Shown here: positions 1 through 7,312 of the stretch, in pieces | Numbering within the stretch: position 1 is the first letter of the stretch | How the letters are laid out: each line of letters opens with the position of its first letter | IMG/VR virus record: IMGVR_UViG_3300044846_000239 | Span: 1-29,757 of that record | Strand: one strand, 5' to 3' | Source of the DNA: a virus | Length of the DNA: 29,757 nt | Notes under the pieces: model-generated | The model's input: only the letters and a program-made list of their open reading frames with translations | Databases searched by the model: none | Told to the model about the DNA's origin: nothing | Made by a program: the position numbers and the translations under genes

Positions 1-103
1 TTGACAATGATGACTGGTGGGTGCTACCCCCTACGCATCCTTTGCTTGGGATTTACTCGGAGCAGATGAGAGAGCGCATCGTGCGATCTATGAAAGCTGC
101 TGA
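1..103 (+). repeat. Terminal direct repeat, left copy
   Basis: Bases 1-103 are identical to 29655-29757. An exact repeat at the two ends that keeps a gene in frame across the join indicates a circular or circularly permuted genome of 29,654 bp. Confidence 0.95.
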
Positions 104-701
104 TGAGGTATGGGTGACAAACAAGCACCTTGCCTCAAAGGTCAAGAAGTATAATGCCAACATCCGAATCATACCAAACGCCATCAGCGTACCAACGTGG
201 CAGGTAGAACGTAAACCAAGTGATGAAGTACGATTCGGGTATATCGGAGGCAACCATCACGCATTAGATGTAAAAGAATCTACAATCAACCTTGAAGGCT
301 ATCAAGGATATGTGGCGGAGGTAGATGGTTACCCAGACATTATGAAGGCAAGCCATAGGCTGCCCACTATGCCACCAACACACTACCACAAGCTCTACGA
401 GTTCTTTGATGTAAGCCTCGTACCGCTAACAACATCCGAGTTTGCCAAGTGCAAGTCCCACCTAAAGATGCTTGAGGCAGGATTTAGCAAGTGCGCTCTG
501 ATAGTGAGCAACACACAACCCTATTCACCCTATATCACGAAGGACAACTGCATTGCTATCAAGCACCCAAGCGAATGGGCAGGAGCAATCAAGAGGCTAA
601 AAGAAAACCCTAACCAAGTCGCTGACCTAACGGAATCGTTATACGAGTATGTGCAAGACTTCACAATGGATAAGATAAACGACCTGCGATGCTTTACATA
701 G
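1..701 (+). CDS. Glycosyltransferase, GT4-like (3' part; gene crosses the circular junction)
   Basis: This is the 3' part of a glycosyltransferase whose start lies at 29417 near the other end of the window. Joined across the 103-base terminal repeat, the gene is 939 nt and encodes 312 aa. The reading frame is open from base 3. Features of the GT-B fold, GT4-like class are visible: VWVTNKH near the domain hinge, then IRIIPNAI, and a C-terminal stretch SEFAKCKSHLKMLEAG followed by ALIVSNTQPYSPY, the usual acceptor/nucleotide-sugar loop with its conserved Glu. It probably moves a sugar from an NDP-sugar to a virion or host-surface acceptor; the substrate is unknown. It is followed with a 13-nt overlap by a second glycosyltransferase. 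An internal GTG at 21 is not the real start, because the frame continues upstream through the junction. Confidence 0.85.
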   Translation, partial: DNDDWWVLPPTHPLLGIYSEQMRERIVRSMKAADEVWVTNKHLASKVKKYNANIRIIPNAISVPTWQVERKPSDEVRFGYIGGNHHALDVKESTINLEGYQGYVAEVDGYPDIMKASHRLPTMPPTHYHKLYEFFDVSLVPLTTSEFAKCKSHLKMLEAGFSKCALIVSNTQPYSPYITKDNCIAIKHPSEWAGAIKRLKENPNQVADLTESLYEYVQDFTMDKINDLRCFT

Positions 702-1216
702 TCACCCCCTGCTCACGCCCAGAGAATCTAAGGAGGGTCAAGAGAAACATTCCTGCCTACGCAACGTGGGTGGTGATGATGGATGCTGCTACCAACTACA
801 AGGGAGCGACAAGCGCATCAATCACACACTACTCCACACGCACGGGGGATATGGGTAACCCCCTACGCAATGAGTTCCTTGACTTGTATGCTGATTCATT
901 TACCAAAGAGGATTGGGTGTACTTCTTAGATGATGACAATACCCTGCACCCAAAGTTCCTCACGGAATGGAACAACTTAAACTCCCTTGACTGCTCCATC
1001 GTAACGTGGGGTCAAGAGGGAAGGCTTCGCCCTACCGACCAACCAAGAGTCGGCAACATAGACACCGCCTGCTATATGTTCAAACCATACGACCTGCCCA
1101 ACCTACGCTTTGAAATGACGTATGAGGCAGATGGCACCTTTGCGAAAGCAGCATCCGAACAGGGAACACTTATCTGCGTAGAGCAGTATCTTTGCTACTA
1201 CAACGCCTTACGATGA
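689..1216 (+). CDS. Small GT-A/GT2-like glycosyltransferase
   Basis: The 175-aa protein begins MLYIVTPCSRPENL, a typical opening of short GT2-like enzymes in which the first beta strand leads into the nucleotide-binding loop. Around residues 99-103 it carries FLDDDN, the DxD-type metal/NDP-sugar binding motif. It is shorter than a full GT2 domain (usually over 200 aa), and the acceptor region is reduced. The ATG start overlaps the upstream glycosyltransferase by 13 nt, and its stop is inside the ATGA start of the methyltransferase, so the three are probably translated together. It is likely to act with its neighbours in making a glycan. The family call is good; the substrate is unknown. Confidence 0.75.
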   Translation: MLYIVTPCSRPENLRRVKRNIPAYATWVVMMDAATNYKGATSASITHYSTRTGDMGNPLRNEFLDLYADSFTKEDWVYFLDDDNTLHPKFLTEWNNLNSLDCSIVTWGQEGRLRPTDQPRVGNIDTACYMFKPYDLPNLRFEMTYEADGTFAKAASEQGTLICVEQYLCYYNALR

Positions 1217-1740
1217 AAAGCTCAAAAGATATAGACGGGTGGTTCAACCACCAAGCAGCATACGATTACCTCCTTGCCAATATGCCCGAAGACGGCACAT
1301 TCGTAGAGTTGGGGGCGTGGCTCGGTAAGTCATCAGCCTACCTATGCGACAAAGCAACACACCAAAACATCACAATCATAGATTCTTGGAAAGGCTCACC
1401 AAACGAACTCACCACCACCCACAAGCTCGCAACGGAGGTAGACATCTACGACCTGTTCTTACAGAATATGGGTGATCGCAAGTACAATGTTATCAAAGGA
1501 GAATCTAAAGTAGCTGCAAAAATGTTTCTCAAGGAATCACTTGACGTGGTATTTATAGACCTCACCCATACCTATGAGGCGGTAAAGGAGGACATCAAGC
1601 TATGGCTACCCAAAGTAAAGAAGGGAGGCTACATAGCAGGAGATGACTACCATCAACATTGGCAGGGAGTAATCCAAGCGGTAGATGAACTGCTGCCTCG
1701 CGCTACGTTCATAGATGACTGTTGGATTTACCAAAGGTGA
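1213..1740 (+). CDS. Class I SAM-dependent methyltransferase
   Basis: This is a 175-aa Rossmann-fold methyltransferase. Motif I is FVELGAWLGKSSAYL, motif II is NITIIDSWKG, and the later strand is LDVVFIDLTHTYEAVKEDI followed by GGYIAGDDYH, which is the pattern of the Methyltransf_24 type often found beside glycosyltransferases. I choose ATG 1213 because it makes an ATGA overlap with the preceding stop; a longer frame opens at 1192 but would overlap more. The gene probably methylates a sugar or small acceptor made by the two glycosyltransferases before it. The catalytic acceptor cannot be told from sequence. Confidence 0.8.
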   Translation: MKSSKDIDGWFNHQAAYDYLLANMPEDGTFVELGAWLGKSSAYLCDKATHQNITIIDSWKGSPNELTTTHKLATEVDIYDLFLQNMGDRKYNVIKGESKVAAKMFLKESLDVVFIDLTHTYEAVKEDIKLWLPKVKKGGYIAGDDYHQHWQGVIQAVDELLPRATFIDDCWIYQR

Positions 1741-2585
1741 AAACGCTAAACTCATTGTCGGGAGGCAAGACCTCCTCGTACATCGCAGCAAACTATCCTG
1801 CGGATTATGATATCTTCTCTCTTGTAAGAATTGAGGACAAGAACTGTTTATTCCCCGATGCCAAAATACGCAAAGAGGTAGAAGACAGAATCCAAGCTCC
1901 ATTCATCGGAACGGCAGAAGATGATATGATTATCTACACTATGCTTGACCTTGAGCAGCACATCGGCAGACCTATCACTTGGGTGACGGGCAAGACCTTT
2001 GACCAAATCACACAACGAAAGGAGAAGGTTTACTTGCCAAACAAGGTGCAACGATTCTGCACCATACAAATGAAGATTGAACCTATTTTCTATTGGATGG
2101 CAGAGAACATTGGTGAGCCTGTTGAAACTCGCATAGGCTTTCGTGCTAACGAAACCAATAGAGCAAAGAATATGATGGAGCGAGTGAACCAAGATGGCCT
2201 TACTACATTCAAAGCAACATTTGAGAAACACAAAGACGGCAGAAACAAATGGGTAGATGTTCCATATCAGAAGCCTCACTTCCCATTGATAGATGACAAC
2301 ATCTACAAAGACCACATAGAAAAGTATTGGCTTGGCAAGCCTGTACGTTTTGCTTGGATGAACAACTGCGTAGGGTGCTTTCATAAAAGCCCTTTGCTAC
2401 TTCGCAAGATGTTTGACAAGCATCCCAATAAGTTAGAATGGTTTGCCAAGCGAGAACGAGAGAGCATCAACAATGCACATTGGCGTTCAGAGATGACCTA
2501 CGATGACATCAAGAATTGGAACTCGCAGTTTGAATTGTTTGATGATGATTTTAACGAATGCGATACGGGATACTGCGGACTATGA
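1737..2585 (+). CDS. PP-loop ATPase, PAPS-reductase-like
   Basis: The 282-aa protein starts VKTLNSLSGGKTSSYI, where SGGKTS is the PP-loop that binds the phosphates of ATP in the adenine nucleotide alpha-hydrolase/PAPS reductase superfamily. Later it has RFCTIQMKIEP and a Cys cluster, NNCVGCFHKSP, with two more cysteines in the C-terminal ECDTGYCGL. The cysteines could bind an Fe-S cluster or metal, as in thiolation-type members. The GTG at 1737 overlaps the previous stop (GTGA) and is preferred; a TTG at 1722 is possible. Such genes are common in phages, but their role is unsettled: sulfur or nucleotide chemistry, or DNA/tRNA modification, are all possible. Confidence 0.75.
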   Translation: MKTLNSLSGGKTSSYIAANYPADYDIFSLVRIEDKNCLFPDAKIRKEVEDRIQAPFIGTAEDDMIIYTMLDLEQHIGRPITWVTGKTFDQITQRKEKVYLPNKVQRFCTIQMKIEPIFYWMAENIGEPVETRIGFRANETNRAKNMMERVNQDGLTTFKATFEKHKDGRNKWVDVPYQKPHFPLIDDNIYKDHIEKYWLGKPVRFAWMNNCVGCFHKSPLLLRKMFDKHPNKLEWFAKRERESINNAHWRSEMTYDDIKNWNSQFELFDDDFNECDTGYCGL

Positions 2586-2842
2586 AGAACCACACAAAGG
2601 TCTACCTCAAAGGGATGGGCTATGCAACCAGTGACTGGATAGGCTGCGAAGTCTGTGGAGCTACTGCGGTTGACATTCACCACATAGAATCTCGTGGGAT
2701 GGGTGGAAGCAAAATTGCTGATACGATAGAAAACCTAATGGCTCTATGCCGACCTTGCCACGTTGCATACGGGGATATCAAAGAATGGAAGGAGCGACTT
2801 AAAGCAACACACGATCACCACCTCGCAAAAAGGGTTATTTAG
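2582..2842 (+). CDS. HNH endonuclease
   Basis: The 86-aa protein has a complete HNH core: CEVC (Cys22, Cys25), DIHHI (Asp31, His33, His34), NLMALC with Asn51, and CRPCH (Cys56, Cys59, His60). The four cysteines form the expected zinc site and the His pair the metal/catalytic site. ATG 2582 overlaps the previous stop as ATGA. It sits two genes before the large terminase, the position in which HNH proteins of many cos phages assist terminase cleavage, as in the HK97 group. This placement makes a packaging role more likely than a homing role, though that is inference. Confidence 0.85.
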   Translation: MKNHTKVYLKGMGYATSDWIGCEVCGATAVDIHHIESRGMGGSKIADTIENLMALCRPCHVAYGDIKEWKERLKATHDHHLAKRVI

Positions 2843-2873
2843 ATAAAACCGAAAATAACGGAATTGAACGGAT

Positions 2874-3173
2874 ATGAAAGATGACAAAGGCAGGTTCATA
2901 GCAGGCAACACAGGAAGACCCGCAGGAACACCAAACAAGACCACCAATAAAATCAGAGAGGCATTCCAAACCCTCATAGAAGCCAACCTTGAGAATATGA
3001 CCCTATGGCTCACCCAAGTTGCTGCTGATGACCCGAAGGGCGCACTTGACCTGTTGAACAAGATGGCAGAGTACACAACTCCCAAACTCGCAAGGGTGGA
3101 GAACTCACACGAGGTATCGGATGAGCTAACGAAAATCAAAGTAGAGATTGTCCGAGCTAAACATCAAGAGTAG
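2874..3173 (+). CDS. Probable terminase small subunit
   Basis: The 99-aa protein begins MKDDKGRFIAGNTGRPAGTP, a GRF..GN.GRP..TPNK opening shared by many small proteins found directly before terminase large subunits. The remainder is helical (TTNKIREAFQTLIEANLENM ... DPKGALDLLNKMAEYTTPKL). It lacks a classic helix-turn-helix that I can point to, so the call rests on the opening and on position: it overlaps the large terminase start by 26 nt. It should recognise the packaging site and stimulate the large subunit. Confidence 0.7.
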   Translation: MKDDKGRFIAGNTGRPAGTPNKTTNKIREAFQTLIEANLENMTLWLTQVAADDPKGALDLLNKMAEYTTPKLARVENSHEVSDELTKIKVEIVRAKHQE

Positions 3174-4308
3174 CGAACTCTTTGAAAAGAACTACTCTGC
3201 CCCAACTCGGATAGTAGTCAATCAAGGCGGTAGCCGAAGCGGTAAGACCTACTCGCTTTTGCAGATGCTCATCGTGATGGCGATGGAGGATAGAGGCAAG
3301 GTGTACTCAATCGTGCGCAAGTCTCTGCCCTCTCTGAAGATGACGGCCTATCGTGACTTCTTTGAGATTCTAAATGCCAACGGCCTCTATGATGAGGCAC
3401 GGCATAACAAGAGCGACTACACCTACGAGTTGAATGGCAACCTCTTTGAGTTCATAAGCCTTGACCAACCGCAGAAGAAACGGGGAGCAAGACGTGATTA
3501 CCTATTCTGCAACGAGGCAAATGAACTTACTTGGGAGGATTTCTTTCAGCTCTTGATTCGTACCACAGGCAAGATATGGGTTGACTACAACCCCTCAGAT
3601 GCGTTCCATTGGATATACGATAAGCTACTGACAAGGGATGACGTCACCTACATCCAATCCACATACCTTGATAACCCGTTCTTGGATGCCTCAATCGTTG
3701 AGGAGATAGAGAGGCTGCAACATACGGACAATGACTATTGGAGAATCTACGGATTAGGAGAACGTGGTATGAGCAGAGCCACCATCTTCCAATACGGGCA
3801 GGCAGAGATACCAACGGATGCCACGCTCTTATGTCACGGGATGGACTTTGGGTATACCAATGACCCTACCGCACTTGTGGCAGTTTACAAGTCGGGGGAC
3901 AATCTGTATGTGGATGAGTTGATTTACCGCACGGGTATGACCAACCCCGACATCAGCAACGTATTGAAGTCCCTAAACCTTGACAGACGCACGGAGGTAT
4001 ATGCTGACTCTGCGGAGCCTAAAAGTATTGAGGAGCTGCATCGTATGGGATGGAACGTGAAACCCACGCAGAAGGGCGCAGATAGCGTTATAGTGGGTAT
4101 TGACGTGCTGAAGCGTCACAAGCTATTTGTAACCCCACGAAGCAGCAACCTAATTAAAGAATTGCAAAACTACAAATGGGTAGAAGACAAGAACGGCAAC
4201 CTGCTCAATAAGCCCATAGACGCATTCAACCACGCAATCGATGCGCTCAGATATGCAACGTATAACAAACTCAGCCGCCCTAACTTTGGCAGGTATGCCA
4301 TACGCTAA
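3148..4308 (+). CDS. terL: Terminase large subunit
   Basis: This is the packaging motor and nuclease (386 aa, PBSX/phage terminase 3 type). The ATPase domain shows Walker A GSRSGKT at residues 28-34 and Walker B YLFCNEAN at about 118-125. The RNase-H-like nuclease domain shows GMDFGYTNDP with Asp233, VYADSAEP with Asp287, and AFNHAIDALRY with Asp365 as the metal-binding triad. It cuts concatemers and pumps DNA through the portal. The start is a TTG overlapping the small subunit by 26 nt; no better start lies before Walker A. Length fits the family. The portal gene is more than 10 kb away, an unusual separation. Confidence 0.95.
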   Translation: MSELNIKSSELFEKNYSAPTRIVVNQGGSRSGKTYSLLQMLIVMAMEDRGKVYSIVRKSLPSLKMTAYRDFFEILNANGLYDEARHNKSDYTYELNGNLFEFISLDQPQKKRGARRDYLFCNEANELTWEDFFQLLIRTTGKIWVDYNPSDAFHWIYDKLLTRDDVTYIQSTYLDNPFLDASIVEEIERLQHTDNDYWRIYGLGERGMSRATIFQYGQAEIPTDATLLCHGMDFGYTNDPTALVAVYKSGDNLYVDELIYRTGMTNPDISNVLKSLNLDRRTEVYADSAEPKSIEELHRMGWNVKPTQKGADSVIVGIDVLKRHKLFVTPRSSNLIKELQNYKWVEDKNGNLLNKPIDAFNHAIDALRYATYNKLSRPNFGRYAIR

Positions 4309-4329
4309 AAATAAAAGGTTATTTTAATA

Positions 4330-5046
4330 ATGGAACTAAAGGTAACTGTACCAACCTCCCTGTCGGAGATCACCCTTGACCAATACCAACACTTTGCGAG
4401 GTTGGAGGGCGATGATGAGTTCTTGACCCATAAGATGATTGAGATCTTCTGCGGGGTTCCCCTTGCGTCGCTTCCGAACGTACGCATCAAAGACGTGAGC
4501 CACATCAGCAATCACATTACTGCGATGATCAACGAAAAGCCCAAGCTTACGCCAACCTTCACGATGGGTGGCAAGAGGTACGGGTTTATCCCTGAGCTTG
4601 ACAATATCACATACGGGGAGTTCGTTGACCTTGACGGCTACCTTCAAGACGTGCAAGACCTTCACAAGGCGATGGCAGTATTGTACCGCCCCATCACAAA
4701 CGAGGTCGGCAATCGGTATTTGATAGAGCCGTATGAGGGATCGAGTAAATACTCGGAGCAGATGAAGCAAGCCCCGATGGATGTGACGATGGGAGCCACG
4801 CTTTTTTTTTGGCGTTTAGGGAACGAATTGTTACAGGCTATGCTAACCTCTTTGGAGAATCAGAGTCAGAAAACGAATACTCAAGACAATCCCAATTCGC
4901 CAAACAATGGGGTTGGTATGCAACAATCTATCAGCTTGCTAAAGGAGATATTAGGGAGTTTGGAGCAATTACAAGACTTCAGCTCCACGAGTGCTTACAC
5001 TTCCTCACGTTCGAAAAGCAAAAGCAGGAAGTTGAAAACGACCTAA
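4330..5046 (+). CDS. Tail-assembly-chaperone-like protein (zero frame)
   Basis: The 238-aa protein belongs to a family I associate with Bacteroidetes phages: KVTVPTSLSEITLDQYQHF at the N-terminus, YGFIPELDNITYGEFVDLD in the middle, then HKAMAVLYRPI and GATLFFWRLGNELL. Its C-terminal 78 residues after the T9 run are polar and low in complexity (SQKTNTQDNPNSP), followed by NNGVGMQQSISLLKEILGSL. The C-terminal half of the gene overlaps a -1 frame that encodes a different plausible domain (4809-5066), linked by the slippery run at 4802-4810. That arrangement resembles lambda G/G-T tail chaperones, although here the gene lies directly after terL rather than directly before the tape measure. The function is inferred from this architecture. 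Confidence 0.6.
   Translation: MELKVTVPTSLSEITLDQYQHFARLEGDDEFLTHKMIEIFCGVPLASLPNVRIKDVSHISNHITAMINEKPKLTPTFTMGGKRYGFIPELDNITYGEFVDLDGYLQDVQDLHKAMAVLYRPITNEVGNRYLIEPYEGSSKYSEQMKQAPMDVTMGATLFFWRLGNELLQAMLTSLENQSQKTNTQDNPNSPNNGVGMQQSISLLKEILGSLEQLQDFSSTSAYTSSRSKSKSRKLKTT
4802..4810 (+). other. T9 slippery site for -1 ribosomal frameshifting
   Basis: In the frame of the 4330 gene the codons read CTT TTT TTT TGG. The phase contains the ideal heptamer T TTT TTT, so both P-site and A-site tRNA-Phe can re-pair fully after slipping back one base. The -1 frame is open to 5066. A 245-aa fusion would result, against 238 aa without slippage. Confidence 0.6.
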
Positions 5047-5066
5047 TAAAAAAGTCAATAAAATGA
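4809..5066 (+). CDS. -1 frame domain overlapping the chaperone-like gene
   Basis: The 85-residue frame reads MAFRERIVTGYANLFGESE then QFAKQWGWYATIYQLAKGDI, REFGAITRLQLHECLHFLTF and EKQKQEVENDLIKK. It looks like a folded helical domain and resembles a WGWY..IY.LA.GD family that I recall from Bacteroidetes phages next to the upstream family. It may be made as a -1 frameshift fusion from the T9 run (first 160 residues of the 4330 gene plus this domain), or independently from the TTG at 4809. It overlaps the zero frame by about 240 nt, so that DNA codes for two proteins. It ends with an ATGA overlap into the next gene. Confidence 0.6.
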   Translation: MAFRERIVTGYANLFGESESENEYSRQSQFAKQWGWYATIYQLAKGDIREFGAITRLQLHECLHFLTFEKQKQEVENDLIKKSIK

Positions 5067-5530
5067 GGCAATTCTACGACATCACCACCAAGCTGAAAGA
5101 TACTCTTGAGGCGAATAGCCAAGTCAACGTGGTAACGACAGGCGATATATTCGACATCGACCTAAACAAGCAGACCATCTTCCCCCTGTCGCACATCATT
5201 GTGAACCAAGCAACATTCGAAGGACAGATAGTCCGAATGAACGTGAGCATCGTTTGTATGGACTTGGTAGATGAAACCAAAGAGAACCCTCGCTTGCAGG
5301 CAGAGCCGTTCTATGGCGTGAGCAACGAGCAGAATATCTTGAACACGCAGCTCGCAGTAATCAACGATGTCATCACAGAACTGCGCAGGGGTACTTTGTA
5401 CACCGACCTTTACCAGTTGGATGGCACCGCATCTTGCGTTCCCTTCAGCGAGAGGTTCGAGAACCTGCTTGCAGGATGGACTGCTACCTTTGATGTACTG
5501 CTTGCAAACACCGAGATAAGCGTCTGCTAA
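5063..5530 (+). CDS. Probable tail completion/terminator-like protein
   Basis: The 155-aa protein starts MRQFYDITTKLKDTLEANSQ, an amphipathic helix followed by alternating strand-rich segments (SHIIVNQATFEGQIVRMNVS, ATFDVLLANTEI). This alpha-plus-beta layout, the size and its position between the chaperone-like gene and a gp10-like neck protein match tail terminator/tail completion proteins of siphophages. No catalytic motif is seen. ATG 5063 overlaps the preceding stop. The role is inferred from size, fold pattern and position only. Confidence 0.45.
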   Translation: MRQFYDITTKLKDTLEANSQVNVVTTGDIFDIDLNKQTIFPLSHIIVNQATFEGQIVRMNVSIVCMDLVDETKENPRLQAEPFYGVSNEQNILNTQLAVINDVITELRRGTLYTDLYQLDGTASCVPFSERFENLLAGWTATFDVLLANTEISVC

Positions 5531-5531
5531 A

Positions 5532-6050
5532 ATGGCACGGAAGGACTTGATAGAAGCGGTGCTTGCGAAGTTTGCGGGATATGTTATTCAGCAGGCGAGA
5601 ACCAACCTTACCAAAGGTCGGCGCAATTCGAGCAGGAATCTATACAACTCTTTAAGCTACGATTTGCAAACGGGGCCAAGTTCGTTCTCCTTGACGTTCT
5701 CTATGGATGACTATGGCGAGTATCAAGACAAGGGAGTAAAGGGCGCAAAAAGCACCTATACAAGCGCACAGGGGTCTCCTTACAAATACACCAATAAGAT
5801 GCCTCCTGCAAAGGCGTTCAGCCAATGGGCTATTAAGAAGGGATTGGATGGAGTTCGAAATAAGAAAGGTCAGTTTGTAAAGAGGCAGAGCCTTCAGTTC
5901 GCATTAGCCCGTAGCATCTACAATAAGGGCATCCCCGCCACCAAGTTCTTTAGCACACCCTTTGGCTTGGCGTTTAAGAAGCTACCTGCCGAATTAGTAG
6001 AGGCGTTCCAATTAACCGAAGAAGACTTCAAATCATTTACCACAAAATGA
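5532..6050 (+). CDS. HK97 gp10-like neck/head-tail joining protein
   Basis: This is a 172-aa basic protein. It opens with a helix (DLIEAVLAKFAGYVIQQART), then NLYNSLSYDLQTGPSSFSLT and YGEYQDKGVKG, the pattern of HK97 gp10-like proteins in which a helix is followed by L..S..Y.......S.....Y..Y.e.G. The middle holds PPAKAFSQWAIKKGLDGVRN and GIPATKFFSTPFG. Such proteins sit between head and tail. It starts one base after the preceding stop and ends in an ATGA overlap with the next gene. Confidence is moderate because the match is to a loose pattern. Confidence 0.5.
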   Translation: MARKDLIEAVLAKFAGYVIQQARTNLTKGRRNSSRNLYNSLSYDLQTGPSSFSLTFSMDDYGEYQDKGVKGAKSTYTSAQGSPYKYTNKMPPAKAFSQWAIKKGLDGVRNKKGQFVKRQSLQFALARSIYNKGIPATKFFSTPFGLAFKKLPAELVEAFQLTEEDFKSFTTK

Positions 6051-7312
6051 GTACACCAGTATCAGCACTACCTGCCAGCTTAGCGCAAGCTCGTAGCCCT
6101 TTATTTGTAACGATAAAAAACAACGCGCTACCAAACGATGCACTCTACTCTATGGATTTAGCCCTTGCTATCTATACAGGGGCGCAGACGCCAGTAGCAG
6201 GTCAAACAACATACAACCTGTCAAAGTCCTACTCTGTAAATCAAGTGATAAACTTTGAGGTTTCTGATTTGGTGCGGGAGCGCTTCTTGCACCCATTTGG
6301 CAAAACATTTATCACCGCACCAAGCACGTCGGAAACGGGCGAGGGGTTGTGGGTGCGCCGATCTGCTGACTATGAATATAGTAACAATGGCGCTGTGCCA
6401 GAGAGTGGCTCAACGGGAAATAACTACTTCTTTGTTTTGGATGGCTATAAGTCATTAGGGGAGCAGCAGAATACGGGAGTAACGCAGCCCAACCTGTTCA
6501 CCAACCGCCCAATGCAGGTGCTTGCAGGTAACTACCAATCGCTGCCTGTATCATACAACACCACAAGTGGAGTCAACGGATTCAGTATTGAAATCAATGG
6601 ATCAGAATACTGGTTCTCTTTGAATGATGAGCTGGGCTATGCCAACACCACGCTTGTCTCTACGCAGCGTGTTATATACATTCCCTCTGGAGTTGCTAAC
6701 GTAGCAGCATTTTTAGGAATCACACCAACAGACAACTACACCATCAACCTTCTTGTCAATAGCGAAGGAATCGCCTACAACGATAGGGTGAAGACTGATG
6801 GAGGGGTAGTAGAGGGACTTGATTGCCTATGCGAAGCACTTGAGGCATTAGGTGAGGTAGATGACAAGACCGCAGTAGACTTTGAAGTTATATGCGAGCC
6901 GAAGTACGACCCATACCTTGTGCAGTTCGTGAACAAGTTCGGGATGAGCGACTACATTACCTTCTTCAAAAAGTCAACAGAACGAGGGGATTTTACCCAA
7001 GACCAATACCAAAAGAGCATCTATGCGGATGGCTTTACCGATGTGAACTATACCAACGGCAAATATCAGTCCTTCAATATCAACTCACGCAACACCATAA
7101 CTCTAAACACGGGCTTTGTAGATGAGTCGTACGGTGAGATAGTAGAGGAGATTCTAATGAGCGAGAAAGTGGCAGTCTACGAAGACGGCCAATGGGTAGC
7201 GATCGTTCCTAATCGTGGAAGCGTGGACTACCTAAAGTCAATTAACGATAAGAACATAAACTACACGATGGCCTTCACTTACGCCTTTGACCAGCGGATG
7301 CTTGTACGATGA
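6047..7312 (+). CDS. Large structural protein, probable tail tip/baseplate, with DGG cassette
   Basis: This 421-aa protein has no enzyme motif. It begins MSTPVSALPASLAQARSPLF and is rich in beta strands and in Asn/Thr/Ser. The second half carries CEPKYDPYLVQFVNKFGMSD, YITFFKKSTERGDFTQDQYQ and DYLKSINDKNINYTMAFTYA. I recall the family as a hypothetical virion protein of Bacteroidetes phages. Residues 247-260 contain RVKTDGGVVEGLDC, one of four copies of a cassette also found in two other proteins here; it appears to interrupt the smooth passage from NYTINLLVNSEGIA to VDFEVICEPKYDP. The next gene overlaps as ATGA. A tail-tip role is inferred from position just before a similar large protein and the tape measure. 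Confidence 0.55.
   Translation: MSTPVSALPASLAQARSPLFVTIKNNALPNDALYSMDLALAIYTGAQTPVAGQTTYNLSKSYSVNQVINFEVSDLVRERFLHPFGKTFITAPSTSETGEGLWVRRSADYEYSNNGAVPESGSTGNNYFFVLDGYKSLGEQQNTGVTQPNLFTNRPMQVLAGNYQSLPVSYNTTSGVNGFSIEINGSEYWFSLNDELGYANTTLVSTQRVIYIPSGVANVAAFLGITPTDNYTINLLVNSEGIAYNDRVKTDGGVVEGLDCLCEALEALGEVDDKTAVDFEVICEPKYDPYLVQFVNKFGMSDYITFFKKSTERGDFTQDQYQKSIYADGFTDVNYTNGKYQSFNINSRNTITLNTGFVDESYGEIVEEILMSEKVAVYEDGQWVAIVPNRGSVDYLKSINDKNINYTMAFTYAFDQRMLVR

Noticed and set aside
1848-2384. Minus-strand ORF of 178 aa opposite the PP-loop gene
   Set aside because: Composition is unlike a folded protein of known type, while the + frame has clear PP-loop and Cys motifs; shadow.
4802-4810. Explaining the T9 run as a plain sequencing error with one broken gene
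   Set aside because: Both downstream frames look like real C-termini, so an error alone would leave one of them unexplained. It is kept as an alternative under the finding.
6255-6458. Overlapping + frame ORF (67 aa) inside the 6047 gene
   Set aside because: Cys/His/Met-rich with no family-like motif, unlike the overlaps at 4809 and 27171; treated as chance.
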